A stretch of 64,000 nt of DNA from Pseudomonas sp. REP124 (GCF_020164475.1 NZ_JAIQWX010000007.1:1-64000), one strand, 5' to 3'. Shown: positions 21,651 through 30,763, counted from the stretch's first letter. Program-made: numbers and translations. Notes: generated by a model not told the origin, from the letters alone.

Positions 21651-22981
21651 TCGGCCGGATGTTTCGCCGCGACACCCTGAGGCGCCGGATTGCCCTGACC
21701 ATTGTCGCCGCGATGGCCGCGTCCTTGACCCTCAACGCCCTGTTCGTGCAGGTCGCCGGCACCTGGGCCCGGCCACCCATCGAGCGCACCGGCCTGCTGG
21801 AACAGATTGCCGTGACCACCCGGCTGATCGAGGGGGCGCCAACGGCGTTGCGTGCGCAATTGGCGAGCGCGGCGAGCAATCCCATGCTCGAGGTGGCCTG
21901 GGGTACTGATCGCGACGCGTTCGGCCTGCCCACGGGCGGGGCACTGGTCGAACCCCGCAAGGTGCCGGTGCTGCACGAGTTGCTGGGAGATGATCGGGAC
22001 ATGGAGGTGTTCAATCCCGCAGATTGGCCGGAAAACAGTGCCCAGGCGCATTACGTCGCGCTGGTGCGGCTGGTCGATGGCAGCTGGTTGACCTTCACCC
22101 CGCCCGAACGAAGCTGGGGTCTGGACACCGGCACGCGAATCGCGGTGATCATCGCCCTGGGGCTGATCGCTACGCTGCTGGTGGCCTGGATCGCCACGCG
22201 TCAGCTGGCGAGTCCCCTGCAACGCTTCGCCGGCGCCGCGCGGCGCTTCGGCGGCGACCTGAGCGCGCCGCCCATCGCCATCGAAGGTCCCCACGAAATA
22301 CGCCAGGTGATCATCGCCTTCAACACCATGCAGGCGCAGATCCAGCACTTCATCGGCGAACGCACGCACATGCTCGCCTCCATCTCCCATGACCTGCGCG
22401 CGCCGTTGACGCGCATGCGTCTGCGCAGCGAGTTCATGGAAGACCTGGACCATCAGCGCAAAATGATTCGCGACATCGAAGAGATGCAGTCGATGATCAA
22501 CGCGGCCCTGGCGTTCTTCCGCGAAGACACGCACCTGGAGCAATCCACGGCGTTCGACCTCTCGGAGTTGCTGCAGACCATCATTGATGACTTCCGCGAT
22601 CAGGGCATCAACATCGACTTCACCGGCCCCGCGCATTGGGTGTACGACGGCCGGCCGCTGGGGATCAAGCGTGTGGTGGTCAATCTGCTGGAGAATGCGG
22701 TGAAGTACGGACTGCACCCGGGCGCTGCGTTGAAATTCGATGATGATTGGGTGTGCATTGAGGTCAGCGACGAGGGTCCGGGGATTCCCGAGGAGGCGCT
22801 GCAGCGGGTGTTCGATCCGTTCTTCCGCCTGGAAAGCTCACGTAATCGGGATACCGGTGGAGTTGGGTTGGGGCTTTCGGCTGCCAGGGCGATTGTGCGC
22901 GAACAGGGTGGGGAGTTGAGTTTGAGTAATCGCAGTGGTGGGGGTTTGCTGGCGCGGGTGGAGTTGCCGCGTAACAGATAA
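21647..22981 (+). CDS. sensor histidine kinase (EnvZ-like)
   Basis: The 444-residue protein starts at GTG inside the regulator stop. TM1 is at about 14-36, a periplasmic sensor segment at about 37-162, TM2 at about 163-183, and HAMP at about 184-238. The dimerisation/phospho-acceptor His is H248 in SISHDLRAPLTRMRLR, and the ATPase domain covers about 330-440 (NLLENAVKYG, DEGPGIPEEAL, GGVGLGLSAARAIV). Layout and size match the EnvZ/CpxA type. The signal is unknown; the sensor segment has no recognisable fold. Confidence 0.93.
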   Translation: MIGRMFRRDTLRRRIALTIVAAMAASLTLNALFVQVAGTWARPPIERTGLLEQIAVTTRLIEGAPTALRAQLASAASNPMLEVAWGTDRDAFGLPTGGALVEPRKVPVLHELLGDDRDMEVFNPADWPENSAQAHYVALVRLVDGSWLTFTPPERSWGLDTGTRIAVIIALGLIATLLVAWIATRQLASPLQRFAGAARRFGGDLSAPPIAIEGPHEIRQVIIAFNTMQAQIQHFIGERTHMLASISHDLRAPLTRMRLRSEFMEDLDHQRKMIRDIEEMQSMINAALAFFREDTHLEQSTAFDLSELLQTIIDDFRDQGINIDFTGPAHWVYDGRPLGIKRVVVNLLENAVKYGLHPGAALKFDDDWVCIEVSDEGPGIPEEALQRVFDPFFRLESSRNRDTGGVGLGLSAARAIVREQGGELSLSNRSGGGLLARVELPRNR

Positions 22982-23015
22982 GCGTGATTTCGACTTTTCA
23001 GGGCGACGCGCCCCC

Positions 23016-23148
23016 TGTAGCAGCTGGCGAAGCCTGCGTCCGGCTGCGCAGCAGTCGCAAAACCTGAATGCGAGGTCTACCTGAAACACCGCACTGCCTG
23101 ATTTCACGACTGCTGCGCAGCCGGACGCAGGCTTCGCCAGCTGCTACA
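23016..23148. repeat. perfect 42-bp inverted repeat (second palindrome family)
   Basis: The arms at 23016-23057 and 23107-23148 are exact reverse complements and contain gtagcagctggcgaagcctg and cggctgcgcagcag. The spacer is 49 bp. This family differs in sequence from the GAGCGGGCTTGCTCG REPs. It lies between the convergent histidine kinase and TetR genes and could act as a bidirectional terminator. Confidence 0.9.
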
Positions 23149-23176
23149 TGGATCGCGGTGGCCTGGTTGACTGGCA

Positions 23177-23833
23177 TTAATCCGAGCGCGCAGGCTTTCT
23201 CCGCACCTGCTCTTCCTCCAAAGCCTGACGAACCAACGCCCTCGCCGCCCAGGCCGCGGCACCCAGCGACTCCTCGACACTGGCGCCCCCCACATCCCGC
23301 GCGGCAATCAACGCCTCAGTTCCCATCACAATCGACAGCGCCTGCTTCAGCCGCTTGCGCGCCCGGGCTGAGAGCCGGTCCTTGAGCGAATCGACAATCG
23401 GCTCGATGTAGCTCATGCGCCGTCCCGGCCGCAGGGGTGCTTCACCGGACTCGTTTTCCAACCACACAGTCATAAACGACCGCTCCATCATGCGCAAACC
23501 GACCTCGTCCCCGATCAACAGCTTGTTCAGCGCATTCGCCGCCAGACCCACGCCCTTGACCGGGTCCTCGCCCGGCTTCCAGAAATGCTCCAGCGGCTGC
23601 ATGTCCCGGTCGGTCGCCGTCTCGCTGATCAGCGCTTCCGGCGAAGGAAAGTAGCGGTAGGCCGTGGCCCGAGACACCATCGCCCGCTCCGCCACCTCGG
23701 CAATCGTCGGATTCAACCCCTCTTCACGCAGCGCAACAGCTGCCTCGATCAGCGCCTGGCGAGTACGGCTGCGCTGGTTTGTACGACCCTGATGACCGTT
23801 CGGGATCGACGTGCTTGACTTCGTATTGGCCAT
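23177..23833 (-). CDS. TetR-family transcriptional regulator
   Basis: The 218-residue protein has a basic leader and an N-terminal TetR helix-turn-helix at about 20-67 (RQALIEAAVALREEGLNPTIAEVAERAMVS quoted in part: TIAEVAERAMVSRATAYRYF). An all-helical ligand/dimerisation domain follows. It is divergent from a small four-helix membrane protein gene. A perfect TGAGAC-N4-GTCTCA dyad lies 27 bp upstream of its start, consistent with self-regulation and control of the neighbour. Confidence 0.9.
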   Translation of the reverse strand: MANTKSSTSIPNGHQGRTNQRSRTRQALIEAAVALREEGLNPTIAEVAERAMVSRATAYRYFPSPEALISETATDRDMQPLEHFWKPGEDPVKGVGLAANALNKLLIGDEVGLRMMERSFMTVWLENESGEAPLRPGRRMSYIEPIVDSLKDRLSARARKRLKQALSIVMGTEALIAARDVGGASVEESLGAAAWAARALVRQALEEEQVRRKPARSD

Positions 23834-23859
23834 GGAATAAATGATACTCCGTCTTATCG

Positions 23860-23875
23860 TGAGACTCGTGTCTCA
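23860..23875. promoter_or_regulatory. putative TetR operator TGAGAC-N4-GTCTCA
   Basis: A perfect 6-bp dyad with 4-bp centre in the 151-bp divergent region between the TetR gene (23833) and the membrane protein gene (23985). It is the only strong symmetry there. Confidence 0.55.
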
Positions 23876-23984
23876 TAATAGGCACAACCCAAGGCGCCAA
23901 CAAGTGGACGCCCCCATGAGCCCACCCACGCGCCAAAGATCGCCAAGCAACTGAGCGCGCCTCAGGGCGCATGAGGTGAAAGCC

Positions 23985-24410
23985 ATGCATCACAACCCCC
24001 GTTCAAACACCTGGTTTCGGCTCGCCGTCGTCTACTTCGCCATCGGCGTCGGCCTGGGCGTGACAATGGGCGCCTCCGGCGACCACTCACTCTTCGCGGT
24101 CCACGCCCATATCAATCTGCTGGGCTGGGTGTCGATGGCACTCTTCGGCCTCATCGGCACCGTTTGCCCCGCAACCACCGAGGGACGCATCGCCACCGCC
24201 CAGTTCTGGAGCTGGAACATCGGCGTGCCGGTGATGCTGGGGGCCCTGACCTTGCGCATGAAGGGGTTTGCGTCCGTCGAGCCGGTGATTGCGGTTTCGT
24301 CGGTTCTGATTGGGATTAGTGTGTTGTTGTTTGTCTGGCTGGTTTTTTCACGCGGTGGAGCTACCGTTGAGCGTTTGATGGGCGCAGCGGGCGAATCGCG
24401 GATCTCATAA
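23985..24410 (+). CDS. small cytochrome-oxidase-subunit-I-like membrane protein
   Basis: The 141-residue protein (start at MHHNPRSNTW, with AGGTGA 7 bases upstream) has four predicted transmembrane helices: about 12-32, 40-62, 75-95 and 103-125. The conserved-looking HAHINLLGWVSMALFGL motif resembles the heme-ligand helix of subunit I-like (CcoN/NorB-like) membrane proteins often annotated as cytochrome-c oxidase-like in Pseudomonas. It is far too short to be an oxidase. Possible roles are heme binding or sensing. Divergent from TetR. Confidence 0.65.
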   Translation: MHHNPRSNTWFRLAVVYFAIGVGLGVTMGASGDHSLFAVHAHINLLGWVSMALFGLIGTVCPATTEGRIATAQFWSWNIGVPVMLGALTLRMKGFASVEPVIAVSSVLIGISVLLFVWLVFSRGGATVERLMGAAGESRIS

Positions 24411-24423
24411 GGAGAACAACCGC

Positions 24424-24448
24424 TAGCTGCCCTCCCCCCGGGCAGCTA
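24424..24448 (+). terminator. hairpin after the small membrane protein gene
   Basis: A 9-bp dyad (tagctgccc / gggcagcta) with a 7-base C-rich loop, 14 bp after the stop. There is no following T-run. Confidence 0.5.
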
Positions 24449-24545
24449 CCGCATCCACTCAACTGGAACGGCGGTACCTGCGAAAAATCGGCCCAAGCCT
24501 TACAATCGCGCCCATTCATTGCAAAATCAGACAGGCAACAAGGCT

Positions 24546-25724
24546 ATGGCGCTCGACCCTCCAACAATGTTGACAATTTCAGTCGCTCTCGCAGCGGCTG
24601 CCGCGCTGTATCTGGCGGTGGAGTGGCGTAGCGTTCGGGAAACGTCTTTGCTGTGTTTCAGTGCGGGTTTTGCCACGATCACCGTAGGTTCCACCCTTGC
24701 CCTGCTGCGCATGAGCGGCCTGCTGTTGATCGGTATCTGGTTCGCCAACGGTCTGCTGGTGCTGGCGCACTGGTTTTTCCTGCTGGGCGTGGCGCGTTTC
24801 ACCAATGCACGTCTGAGCCGGGCCTGGTATCTGATTTTCGTGGCCTGGCTGGCTTTGTTGCTTCTGCCCGAGGATCCGTCCTGGTCGAAGATCATGCTGG
24901 TGGCCAATTCGCTGCTGGTGGCGCTGTTGTCGATCAGGGCCAGTTACCTTTTGCGGCCCCACGGCAAATCGTTGAGCGTGGGGGCGGTGCAGTTGCGTTA
25001 TGTGCTGATGGGGCATGGTGTTTTCTACATCGCCAAGGCACTGACGGCGGTGGTCCCGGGCACATTGATCGATCTGGCGTCGCTGCGCGGTGAGATCATT
25101 CAGATTTCGCTGGTCGAAGGGGTAATGGCGATCATGCTGATCGCGCTGTCGATGACCGGCACCGAGCGTTATCGGCGCGAGAAGAAGATCGCCCGCCTGG
25201 CCGAACGTGACCCGCTGACGGCCATGTACAACCGCCGTGCCCTTGAAGTGCGGGCCCTGCGCCTGTTGAGTGATGTTTCAGCCGAACGCCCGGGCGCCCT
25301 GCTGCTGATCGATATCGATAATTTCAAACTGGTCAACGACCTGTATGGCCACAGCGCGGGCGACCGTTTGCTGGTCACGCTGAGCGAGATGATCGTTTCG
25401 CAGTTGCCTGAAGGTGCGCTGGCGGCAAGGCTGGGCGGTGACGAGTTCGTGATTGTGTTCACGGATGCGTCGGACAAGCGGATCGTCGAGCTGGGCAACA
25501 CCCTGCGCGACCGTTTCTACGACGCGGCCTCCAGGGCCTTCGACACCCCGGAAGCGGTCACCCTGAGCATCGGCGCCCACCTGTTCGACCATCCGCCGGC
25601 CAGTTTGACCGCGATCATCGAACAAGGCGATGTGGCGCTGTACCAATCCAAACGCGCCGGACGCGACACGCTGCGCCTGGTGGACAGCACCCAGACCCGC
25701 ACCGAGCCACTGCGTACGGACTGA
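24546..25724 (+). CDS. membrane-bound diguanylate cyclase (GGDEF)
   Basis: Starting at MALDPPTMLT (AAGG upstream) gives 392 residues. The N-terminal half has about six to seven hydrophobic helices (residues 5-215). The catalytic GGDEF domain covers about 225-380: ERDPLTAMYNRRAL, LLIDIDNFKLVNDLYGHSAGDRLL, and the active-site RLGGDEFVIVF. The active-site Gly-Gly-Asp-Glu-Phe is intact, so it should make c-di-GMP. I see no RxxD product-inhibition site at the expected position before the motif. No EAL domain. The signal is presumably sensed by the membrane domain; the substrate is 2 GTP. Confidence 0.92.
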   Translation: MALDPPTMLTISVALAAAAALYLAVEWRSVRETSLLCFSAGFATITVGSTLALLRMSGLLLIGIWFANGLLVLAHWFFLLGVARFTNARLSRAWYLIFVAWLALLLLPEDPSWSKIMLVANSLLVALLSIRASYLLRPHGKSLSVGAVQLRYVLMGHGVFYIAKALTAVVPGTLIDLASLRGEIIQISLVEGVMAIMLIALSMTGTERYRREKKIARLAERDPLTAMYNRRALEVRALRLLSDVSAERPGALLLIDIDNFKLVNDLYGHSAGDRLLVTLSEMIVSQLPEGALAARLGGDEFVIVFTDASDKRIVELGNTLRDRFYDAASRAFDTPEAVTLSIGAHLFDHPPASLTAIIEQGDVALYQSKRAGRDTLRLVDSTQTRTEPLRTD

Positions 25725-26185
25725 GGAAATGCGCAGTTTGTGGGAGTGGGTTTGCTCGAGAAGGCGGTGTTTCAGACAAGGTGATGTCGACTGACCCACC
25801 GCCTTCGCGAGCAAGCCCGCTCCCACAGGGATTTGTGTCGGTCGCAGCATTTGGCAACAATGCCAAAACCTGTAGGAGCGAGGCTTGCCCGCGAAGAGGC
25901 CGGCACATTCAATATCCATGTGCTCAGTTCCACCGCCATCGCGAGCAGGCTCGCTCCCACAGGGATTTCAGCTGTCGCCAATGCAGTGTCCAACCACAAA
26001 TCCCTGTGGGAGCGGGCTTGCTCGCGAAGGCGGTGGGTCATTCAACGAGTGTGTTGACTGACCTGGCCTATTCGCGGGCAAGCCTCGCTCCTACAAAGGC
26101 GGCACATCCCCCTCGCGATCTGGAAAAAACATCAGTACGCTCACCTCCAACGACGTATTCCTTACAACGCAAAGGAGTGTGCGCA
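25725..26185. other. 461-bp intergenic region dominated by REPINs
   Basis: Three successive inverted REP pairs fill 25739-26095. The last 90 bp must carry the promoter of the small exported protein, but I see no convincing boxes. No ORF here looks protein-like. Confidence 0.75.
25739..26095. repeat. array of three REPINs
   Basis: The inverted pairs are at 25739-25829, 25869-25961 and 26004-26095, each with GTGGGAGCG or GTAGGAGCG-type arms and different central spacers. Confidence 0.88.
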
Positions 26186-26533
26186 ATGAAGATCAACTCT
26201 CTGCCTGTCGTCCTCAGCCTGCTCGCAATATTGCCCCTGGCAACCACCGCCGTCGCCCAGAACAGCATCCGCTTCGAAGGCAGTATCGTCGAACGCCCCT
26301 GCCATTCCTCGCTCACCACGGCGGGAACACTGGAACTCAACACCTGCCCTGCCCTCGCCCGGGCCACTGCCTTCGATGCGATCAACATCGATCAGGCGTC
26401 CTCGATGACCAGCGTCAAACTGCTCGCCGACAGTGGCCCGGACCGCTATTACGACCAGCGATACGCCCTGGTGGATGCCAAGGGCAAACCGATCCGCGCC
26501 GGCAATTACCTGGTTACCATGACCCTGCCCTGA
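26186..26533 (+). CDS. small exported protein, fimbrial-subunit-like
   Basis: The 115-residue protein has an AAAGGAG ribosome site, a Sec signal peptide ending at VAQ (about 25), and a mature part of about 90 residues. The start of the mature region (NSIRFEGSIVERPC) resembles the first strand of type 1 fimbrial subunits. Two cysteines (C40 and C54 approximately) could form the typical disulfide. It is shorter than a complete fimbrial subunit and no chaperone or usher genes are nearby, so a fimbrial role is weakly supported. Periplasmic or surface location is likely. Confidence 0.65.
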   Translation: MKINSLPVVLSLLAILPLATTAVAQNSIRFEGSIVERPCHSSLTTAGTLELNTCPALARATAFDAINIDQASSMTSVKLLADSGPDRYYDQRYALVDAKGKPIRAGNYLVTMTLP

Positions 26534-26644
26534 ACTCGCCCGCCAGCTCCGCTGAACGGTCGAAGGCGTCGGCATTGCAGCGTCTAAGCTAATCAGACAG
26601 CCCGCCCCATCACGCGGCGGGCCTCTGGCCTAAGGGGAAACAGG

Positions 26645-26944
26645 ATGCCCGGACTTTCTGTGCGCCCCTGCTCGTCATGGGCCCTACTCTCGCTGCTCGC
26701 CATCGATCTGCTGCTGACAGCAGGATGCGCGGGCAAACCCTCCACGGCTCGCCAAACGGTCGCGACCCTGGGCGATCCCTGCTATGCCAAGGCGCTCCCA
26801 ACGGTGGGAGAAGGCGGCCTGGCCTGGGGCTCTACCCTGAGCATGGCGCGCAAGAAATCCATGGATAACTGCATGCGTTATGCCGGCCGCTCCGGTGGCA
26901 CGCCCGACACCTGCCAGGTGGTGTTGGCCCAATGCAGAAAATGA
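26645..26944 (+). CDS. small putative lipoprotein, unknown function
   Basis: The 99-residue protein has an AGGGGAAACAGG ribosome region, a hydrophobic N-terminus and lipobox-like LTAGC (residues 24-28). The mature part has three cysteines (DPCYAK, NCMRYAG, DTCQVV, plus QC near the end) that could form disulfides. I recognise no family. It is followed by a bidirectional terminator. Confidence 0.6.
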   Translation: MPGLSVRPCSSWALLSLLAIDLLLTAGCAGKPSTARQTVATLGDPCYAKALPTVGEGGLAWGSTLSMARKKSMDNCMRYAGRSGGTPDTCQVVLAQCRK

Positions 26945-26956
26945 CTCGCCCATAAA

Positions 26957-26988
26957 AAAGCGCCCTGACCTTTCGGCCAGGGCGCTTT
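26957..26988. terminator. bidirectional intrinsic terminator
   Basis: The dyad aaagcgccctg / cagggcgcttt with flanking A and T runs lies between the convergent lipoprotein (+) and SDR (-) genes, serving both. Confidence 0.8.
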
Positions 26989-27003
26989 CAATCAAGTAAT
27001 CAA

Positions 27004-27747
27004 TCAGAAGTCTTGCGCAGTCGGGCGCAGGACGATCTCGTTGATGTCCACATCCGCCGGTTGCTCGATCGCGAAAGCGATGGCCCGTGCTACCGACGCG
27101 GCCGGAATGGCCTTCTTGTAGAACTCGCCCACCACTTCGGCGCTCGGCTGGTGGCCGCTGCCGAATTTCAGCTCGGATTCCACCGCACCCGGTTCGATGG
27201 TCGTGGTGCGGATATCGCCGCCGACTTCGTGACGCAGGCCGTCGGAGATGGCGCGCACCGCGTATTTGGTGCCGCTGTAGACCGAACCGCCCGGGCTGAA
27301 CACTTTGATGCCGGCCACCGACGAGATGTTGATGAAGTGCCCGCTGCGCTGTTTTTCGAACACTGGCAAGGCGGCGGCAATCCCGTACAACACGCCTTTG
27401 ACGTTGATGTCGATCATGCGATCCCACTCGTCGACGCGCAGTTCGTTAATCGGCGAGATCGCCATCAGCCCGGCATTGTTGATCATCACATCGACCCGGC
27501 CGAAGGCCTGGACAGCCTTGTCGACCAGTGCGGACAAGTCCTCCCGGCGGGTGACATCGACCGCCAGCGCGACCGCCTTGCCGCCTTCAGCGCTGATCTC
27601 CCGGACGATCGTGTCGAGACGATCCTGGCGACGGGCGCCGAGCACCACATGGGCACCGAGCGCCGCCAGATGACGAGCCGTTGCTTCGCCCAGACCGCTG
27701 CTTGCACCGGTGATGACGACCACTTTGCCCTGGATGTTGTTACTCAT
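27004..27747 (-). CDS. short-chain dehydrogenase/reductase (SDR)
   Basis: The 247-residue classical SDR has the cofactor motif TGASSGLG at about 13-20, NNAG near 90, catalytic Ser in INISSVAG, and YSGTK (YxxxK) near 155. The arginine-containing GARRQDR after strand 2 suggests NADP(H) preference. The substrate is unknown. It is divergent from a LysR gene 122 bp away, which probably controls it. Confidence 0.9.
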   Translation of the reverse strand: MSNNIQGKVVVITGASSGLGEATARHLAALGAHVVLGARRQDRLDTIVREISAEGGKAVALAVDVTRREDLSALVDKAVQAFGRVDVMINNAGLMAISPINELRVDEWDRMIDINVKGVLYGIAAALPVFEKQRSGHFINISSVAGIKVFSPGGSVYSGTKYAVRAISDGLRHEVGGDIRTTTIEPGAVESELKFGSGHQPSAEVVGEFYKKAIPAASVARAIAFAIEQPADVDINEIVLRPTAQDF

Positions 27748-27840
27748 GGTTCAGTGCTCCTGTAGAGGCTTGCTTGGGTTGATGGGCTCAGTCTCTACTG
27801 GTTTTATTCATCAGAAAATGGAAGAGTTCGGATTTGAGAA

Positions 27841-27855
27841 TTCCATTTTATGGAA
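27841..27855. promoter_or_regulatory. putative LysR site TTCCA-N5-TGGAA
   Basis: A perfect 15-bp dyad of the T-N11-A LysR type lies 15 bp before the LysR start in the SDR/LysR divergent region. Confidence 0.45.
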
Positions 27856-27869
27856 CGGAGTAGACGACA

Positions 27870-28778
27870 ATGCTCAACCGCATGGAGCTGATCCGGATCT
27901 TTTCGGTGGCGGCCGAATCCAGCAACTTTCGCGAAGCCGCCACCCGCCTGGGCACCTCGCCGCAAACCGTCACACGAGCGATCAAGGAGCTGGAGCGCAC
28001 CTTCGGCGAACTGCTGTTCCATCGCAGCACCCGCCAGGTCCACGTCACCACCTTCGGCGCCGAACTGGCCCTGCAGGCCCGGGAAACCCTCGATCGGGTG
28101 GATCAGCTGTTCGTCGTCAACAGCAAGCAGCAGGAGAAAGGCATCGTCGGCCGCGTCGGCATCACCGCGCCGCACGCCATCGGCAGGCTGTACCTGACGC
28201 AGTTTCTCAAGCCGCTGATGGAGGAAAACCCGGGCCTGAGCATCGATCTGAGCCTGGATGACCAGATCACCGACGCGGTGGCCAGCCGGATCGACATCGG
28301 CGTTCGCGTTGGCGCAGTGCGAGATCGGCGCTTCATCGCCAGGACGGTCGCCCGGGTGGTGCTGAAAATCGTCGCGGCGCCCGCCTTGCTCGACAGGGTT
28401 CAGCGCCCCGAAACGGTCGAGGAACTCAAGCGCCTGCCGCTGTCGATGCTGATGGATCGCAGCAACGGCCGCCCGTGGCCATGGATGCTGGCCGATGGGC
28501 AGACGTTCCTGCCGGTGTCGCCGGCGTTCACCTGCGACGACCCGGAAACCGAGCGGGAAATCGTGCTGGCTGGGTTCGCCTTCGGGCAGTTGCCGACCTA
28601 TCTGGCCGAACCGTACCTGTCCGACGGGCAATTGGTGGAGGTCATGCAGGACGATGCACCGGGGCCATTCGAACTGATCATGTATCGTCCGCACTCGGGG
28701 CCGGTGCCACCGCGGGTGCGGTTGGTGTATGACCATCTGATGAAGTGTTTTTCAGATCCCGAACGCTTTCCACAATGA
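27870..28778 (+). CDS. LysR-type transcriptional regulator
   Basis: The 302-residue protein has the winged helix-turn-helix at about 4-62 (MELIRIFSVAAESSNFREAATRLGTS quoted in part: SNFREAATRLGTSPQTVTRA). The effector domain begins near GIVGRVGITAPHAIG. It is divergent from the SDR gene at 27747 and probably regulates it. An ACGGAG ribosome site precedes the ATG. Confidence 0.9.
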   Translation: MLNRMELIRIFSVAAESSNFREAATRLGTSPQTVTRAIKELERTFGELLFHRSTRQVHVTTFGAELALQARETLDRVDQLFVVNSKQQEKGIVGRVGITAPHAIGRLYLTQFLKPLMEENPGLSIDLSLDDQITDAVASRIDIGVRVGAVRDRRFIARTVARVVLKIVAAPALLDRVQRPETVEELKRLPLSMLMDRSNGRPWPWMLADGQTFLPVSPAFTCDDPETEREIVLAGFAFGQLPTYLAEPYLSDGQLVEVMQDDAPGPFELIMYRPHSGPVPPRVRLVYDHLMKCFSDPERFPQ

Positions 28779-28804
28779 CGTTGGTGAGCACGCTGCACAA
28801 TCAC

Positions 28805-29587
28805 TCAAATTATCGAGCGAATGGTCCCGCCTTCCATGCGCATCGCCATGCCATTGAGCGCAGGCGACGCGGCCAGGTGCAGCACGCTGCTGGCCACTTC
28901 ATCGGGTTCGATCATGCGACGGATCAGTGATGTCGGCTCGGTATCGTCGAAGTAATCCTGAACCACTTGCTGGGTGCTGACGCCTTTCTGCTCGGCGATT
29001 TCCCGATGATATCGCTTCACGGCATCGGTCGAGGTGGGGCCTGGCAGTATCGAGTTGACCCTCACAGCCGTGCCTTTGGTCAGTTCCGCCAAGGCTCTGG
29101 AAACACCCAGCAGGCAGGTTTTCATCGCGCCGTAGTGAACCATCCAGGGCTGTGGCTTGACCGCGGACTCACTGCTGATGAACACGATGGAGCCCTGACC
29201 GCGATCAAGCATCGATTTCATCACCAGCCGAGTCATGCGCACGCCACTCATGACATTGACGTTGAAGTAGTGAAACCACTGAGCATCATCGGTTTCAAAA
29301 AAGTCGCGCACCTCGAAGATGCCCACGTTGTTGATCAGAAAGTCGATGGGACCGGCTTCGATGGCAAGAGCCACCAGACGCTCGGCCGCGCCTTCCTCGG
29401 TCAAGTCGGCAACCATCCCTTGGGCGTGATCCCCCAGTTCCGCGAGCGCCTCTGCAACCTCTTTTTCATGAAGTCCGCTGATGACTACGCGAGCGCCCTC
29501 CATGATGAAGCGCTGAGCGATGGCCTTGCCGATACCCGTTGCGCCACCGGTGATCAGTGCGGTTTTTCCAACCAGTTGGTAATCCAT
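28805..29587 (-). CDS. short-chain dehydrogenase/reductase (SDR)
   Basis: The 260-residue SDR has TGGATGIG at about 14-21, NNVG, the Ser in FISSESA, and YGAMK (YxxxK) at about 155. The C-terminus carries the ASPALNGMAMRMEGG element of SDRs (here with MEGG instead of VDGG). The mutated VDGG is mild. Its substrate is unknown. It lies between two LysR genes on either side and is 26 bp convergent with the upstream LysR, so it may belong to either regulator. Confidence 0.88.
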   Translation of the reverse strand: MDYQLVGKTALITGGATGIGKAIAQRFIMEGARVVISGLHEKEVAEALAELGDHAQGMVADLTEEGAAERLVALAIEAGPIDFLINNVGIFEVRDFFETDDAQWFHYFNVNVMSGVRMTRLVMKSMLDRGQGSIVFISSESAVKPQPWMVHYGAMKTCLLGVSRALAELTKGTAVRVNSILPGPTSTDAVKRYHREIAEQKGVSTQQVVQDYFDDTEPTSLIRRMIEPDEVASSVLHLAASPALNGMAMRMEGGTIRSII

Positions 29588-29696
29588 GGGAGCTGCCTTC
29601 TATTGTCGTTATGCGCATCATCATGCCCCAGCCCCTGGACGAGAATTATCAAGGGTTGCTGAAAACTGATTTCACCAACGACTGAAAGCACCCCGC

Positions 29697-30620
29697 CTAT
29701 TCAGCCACTAACTGCGGCGCCAGCTTATCCAGCAGGAAGTCGATAAATACGCGTACACGCTGGGGCAGTTGCTGCCCGGGACCGATGAAAACGGCATGAA
29801 TCGCTTCGGTTTCACCGCAATCGTAATCCTCCAGAATCGGCACCAGGCGCCCTGCTTCCAGATCTTCATGGATATGAAAATTCGCCAGCCGGGCTATTCC
29901 CAACCCCGCCAGCGCCGAACGACGCATGCTTTCACCATCGCTCAGAAGCACATTGCCCTTTGGCTCGATTTCGATGCGCTGGCCATCCAACCCACGAAAC
30001 ACCCAGGCTTGAGAATGCCGATGAAAACCGAAGCCCAGTCGATTGTGCCGTTGCAACTCGTCGAGATTTTCCGGTCGTCCGAAACGAGCGATATAAGCCG
30101 GTGAAGCCACCGTGATCATGCGGCTCTCACCCAGGCGCCGCTGAACAAGGCTCGACTCCTTCATCGGACCGGTACGGATAGCGATGTCAGCGCGTCTTTC
30201 CATCAAATCGACGACTGTGTCGGTCAGCTCCACATTGAGCGTGATGTCCGGATAGGCCAGGAGAAACTCCGGCAACAGTGGCAGCAGGCAATGCAGGCCG
30301 AAAGGCAGATTGGCGTTGACCTGGATCAGTCCGCTGGGTTTGCTGACGTTACCGATGTCGCGCTCGGCAGAGTCGATCAGTTCGAGAATGCGCAGGCATT
30401 CGCTGTTGAATCGCTCGCCTTCCGCAGTCAGTTCCAGGCGTCGTGTTGAACGATGCAGCAGCCGCGCGCCCAGGCGGACTTCCATGCGACTGATCAATTT
30501 GCTGACGGCCGATGGCGACATGTCCAGTTGCCGTGCAGCCTCGGAAAAAGTCCCGGCATTGACGACCCGGGTGAAGACTTCCATTTCACCGGATCGATTG
30601 ATGTCTTTGATATTGATCAC
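29697..30620 (-). CDS. LysR-type transcriptional regulator
   Basis: The 307-residue LysR regulator has the helix-turn-helix in NAGTFSEAARQLDMSPSAVSK and a PBP2-type effector domain from about 95. The start is uncertain: GTG at 30620 keeps the INRSGEMEVF lead common to this CrgA-like branch. An ATG at 30584 would give 295 residues. It is divergent from the NAD(P)-dependent epimerase-like gene, its likely target. Confidence 0.88.
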   Translation of the reverse strand: MINIKDINRSGEMEVFTRVVNAGTFSEAARQLDMSPSAVSKLISRMEVRLGARLLHRSTRRLELTAEGERFNSECLRILELIDSAERDIGNVSKPSGLIQVNANLPFGLHCLLPLLPEFLLAYPDITLNVELTDTVVDLMERRADIAIRTGPMKESSLVQRRLGESRMITVASPAYIARFGRPENLDELQRHNRLGFGFHRHSQAWVFRGLDGQRIEIEPKGNVLLSDGESMRRSALAGLGIARLANFHIHEDLEAGRLVPILEDYDCGETEAIHAVFIGPGQQLPQRVRVFIDFLLDKLAPQLVAE

Positions 30621-30763
30621 GAACTGAATTCACAGATGATTGTCTTTCAAACAGTCTAGCTCATAAATAGTACCGATCGTATGGTGAGGTGTTCCTGAAA
30701 CTGGAATATCTGTCTTTATCCGAAAGGAAGGACAGAAATCACACACGATACGAGGACAAGACA

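Noticed and set aside
22982-23176. CRISPR-like repeat in the 22,982-23,176 gap
   Set aside because: There are only two arms in inverted orientation; a CRISPR array needs direct repeats with regular spacers.
26186-26533. Fimbrial operon membership of the small exported protein
   Set aside because: No chaperone, usher or adhesin gene is nearby and the protein is short.
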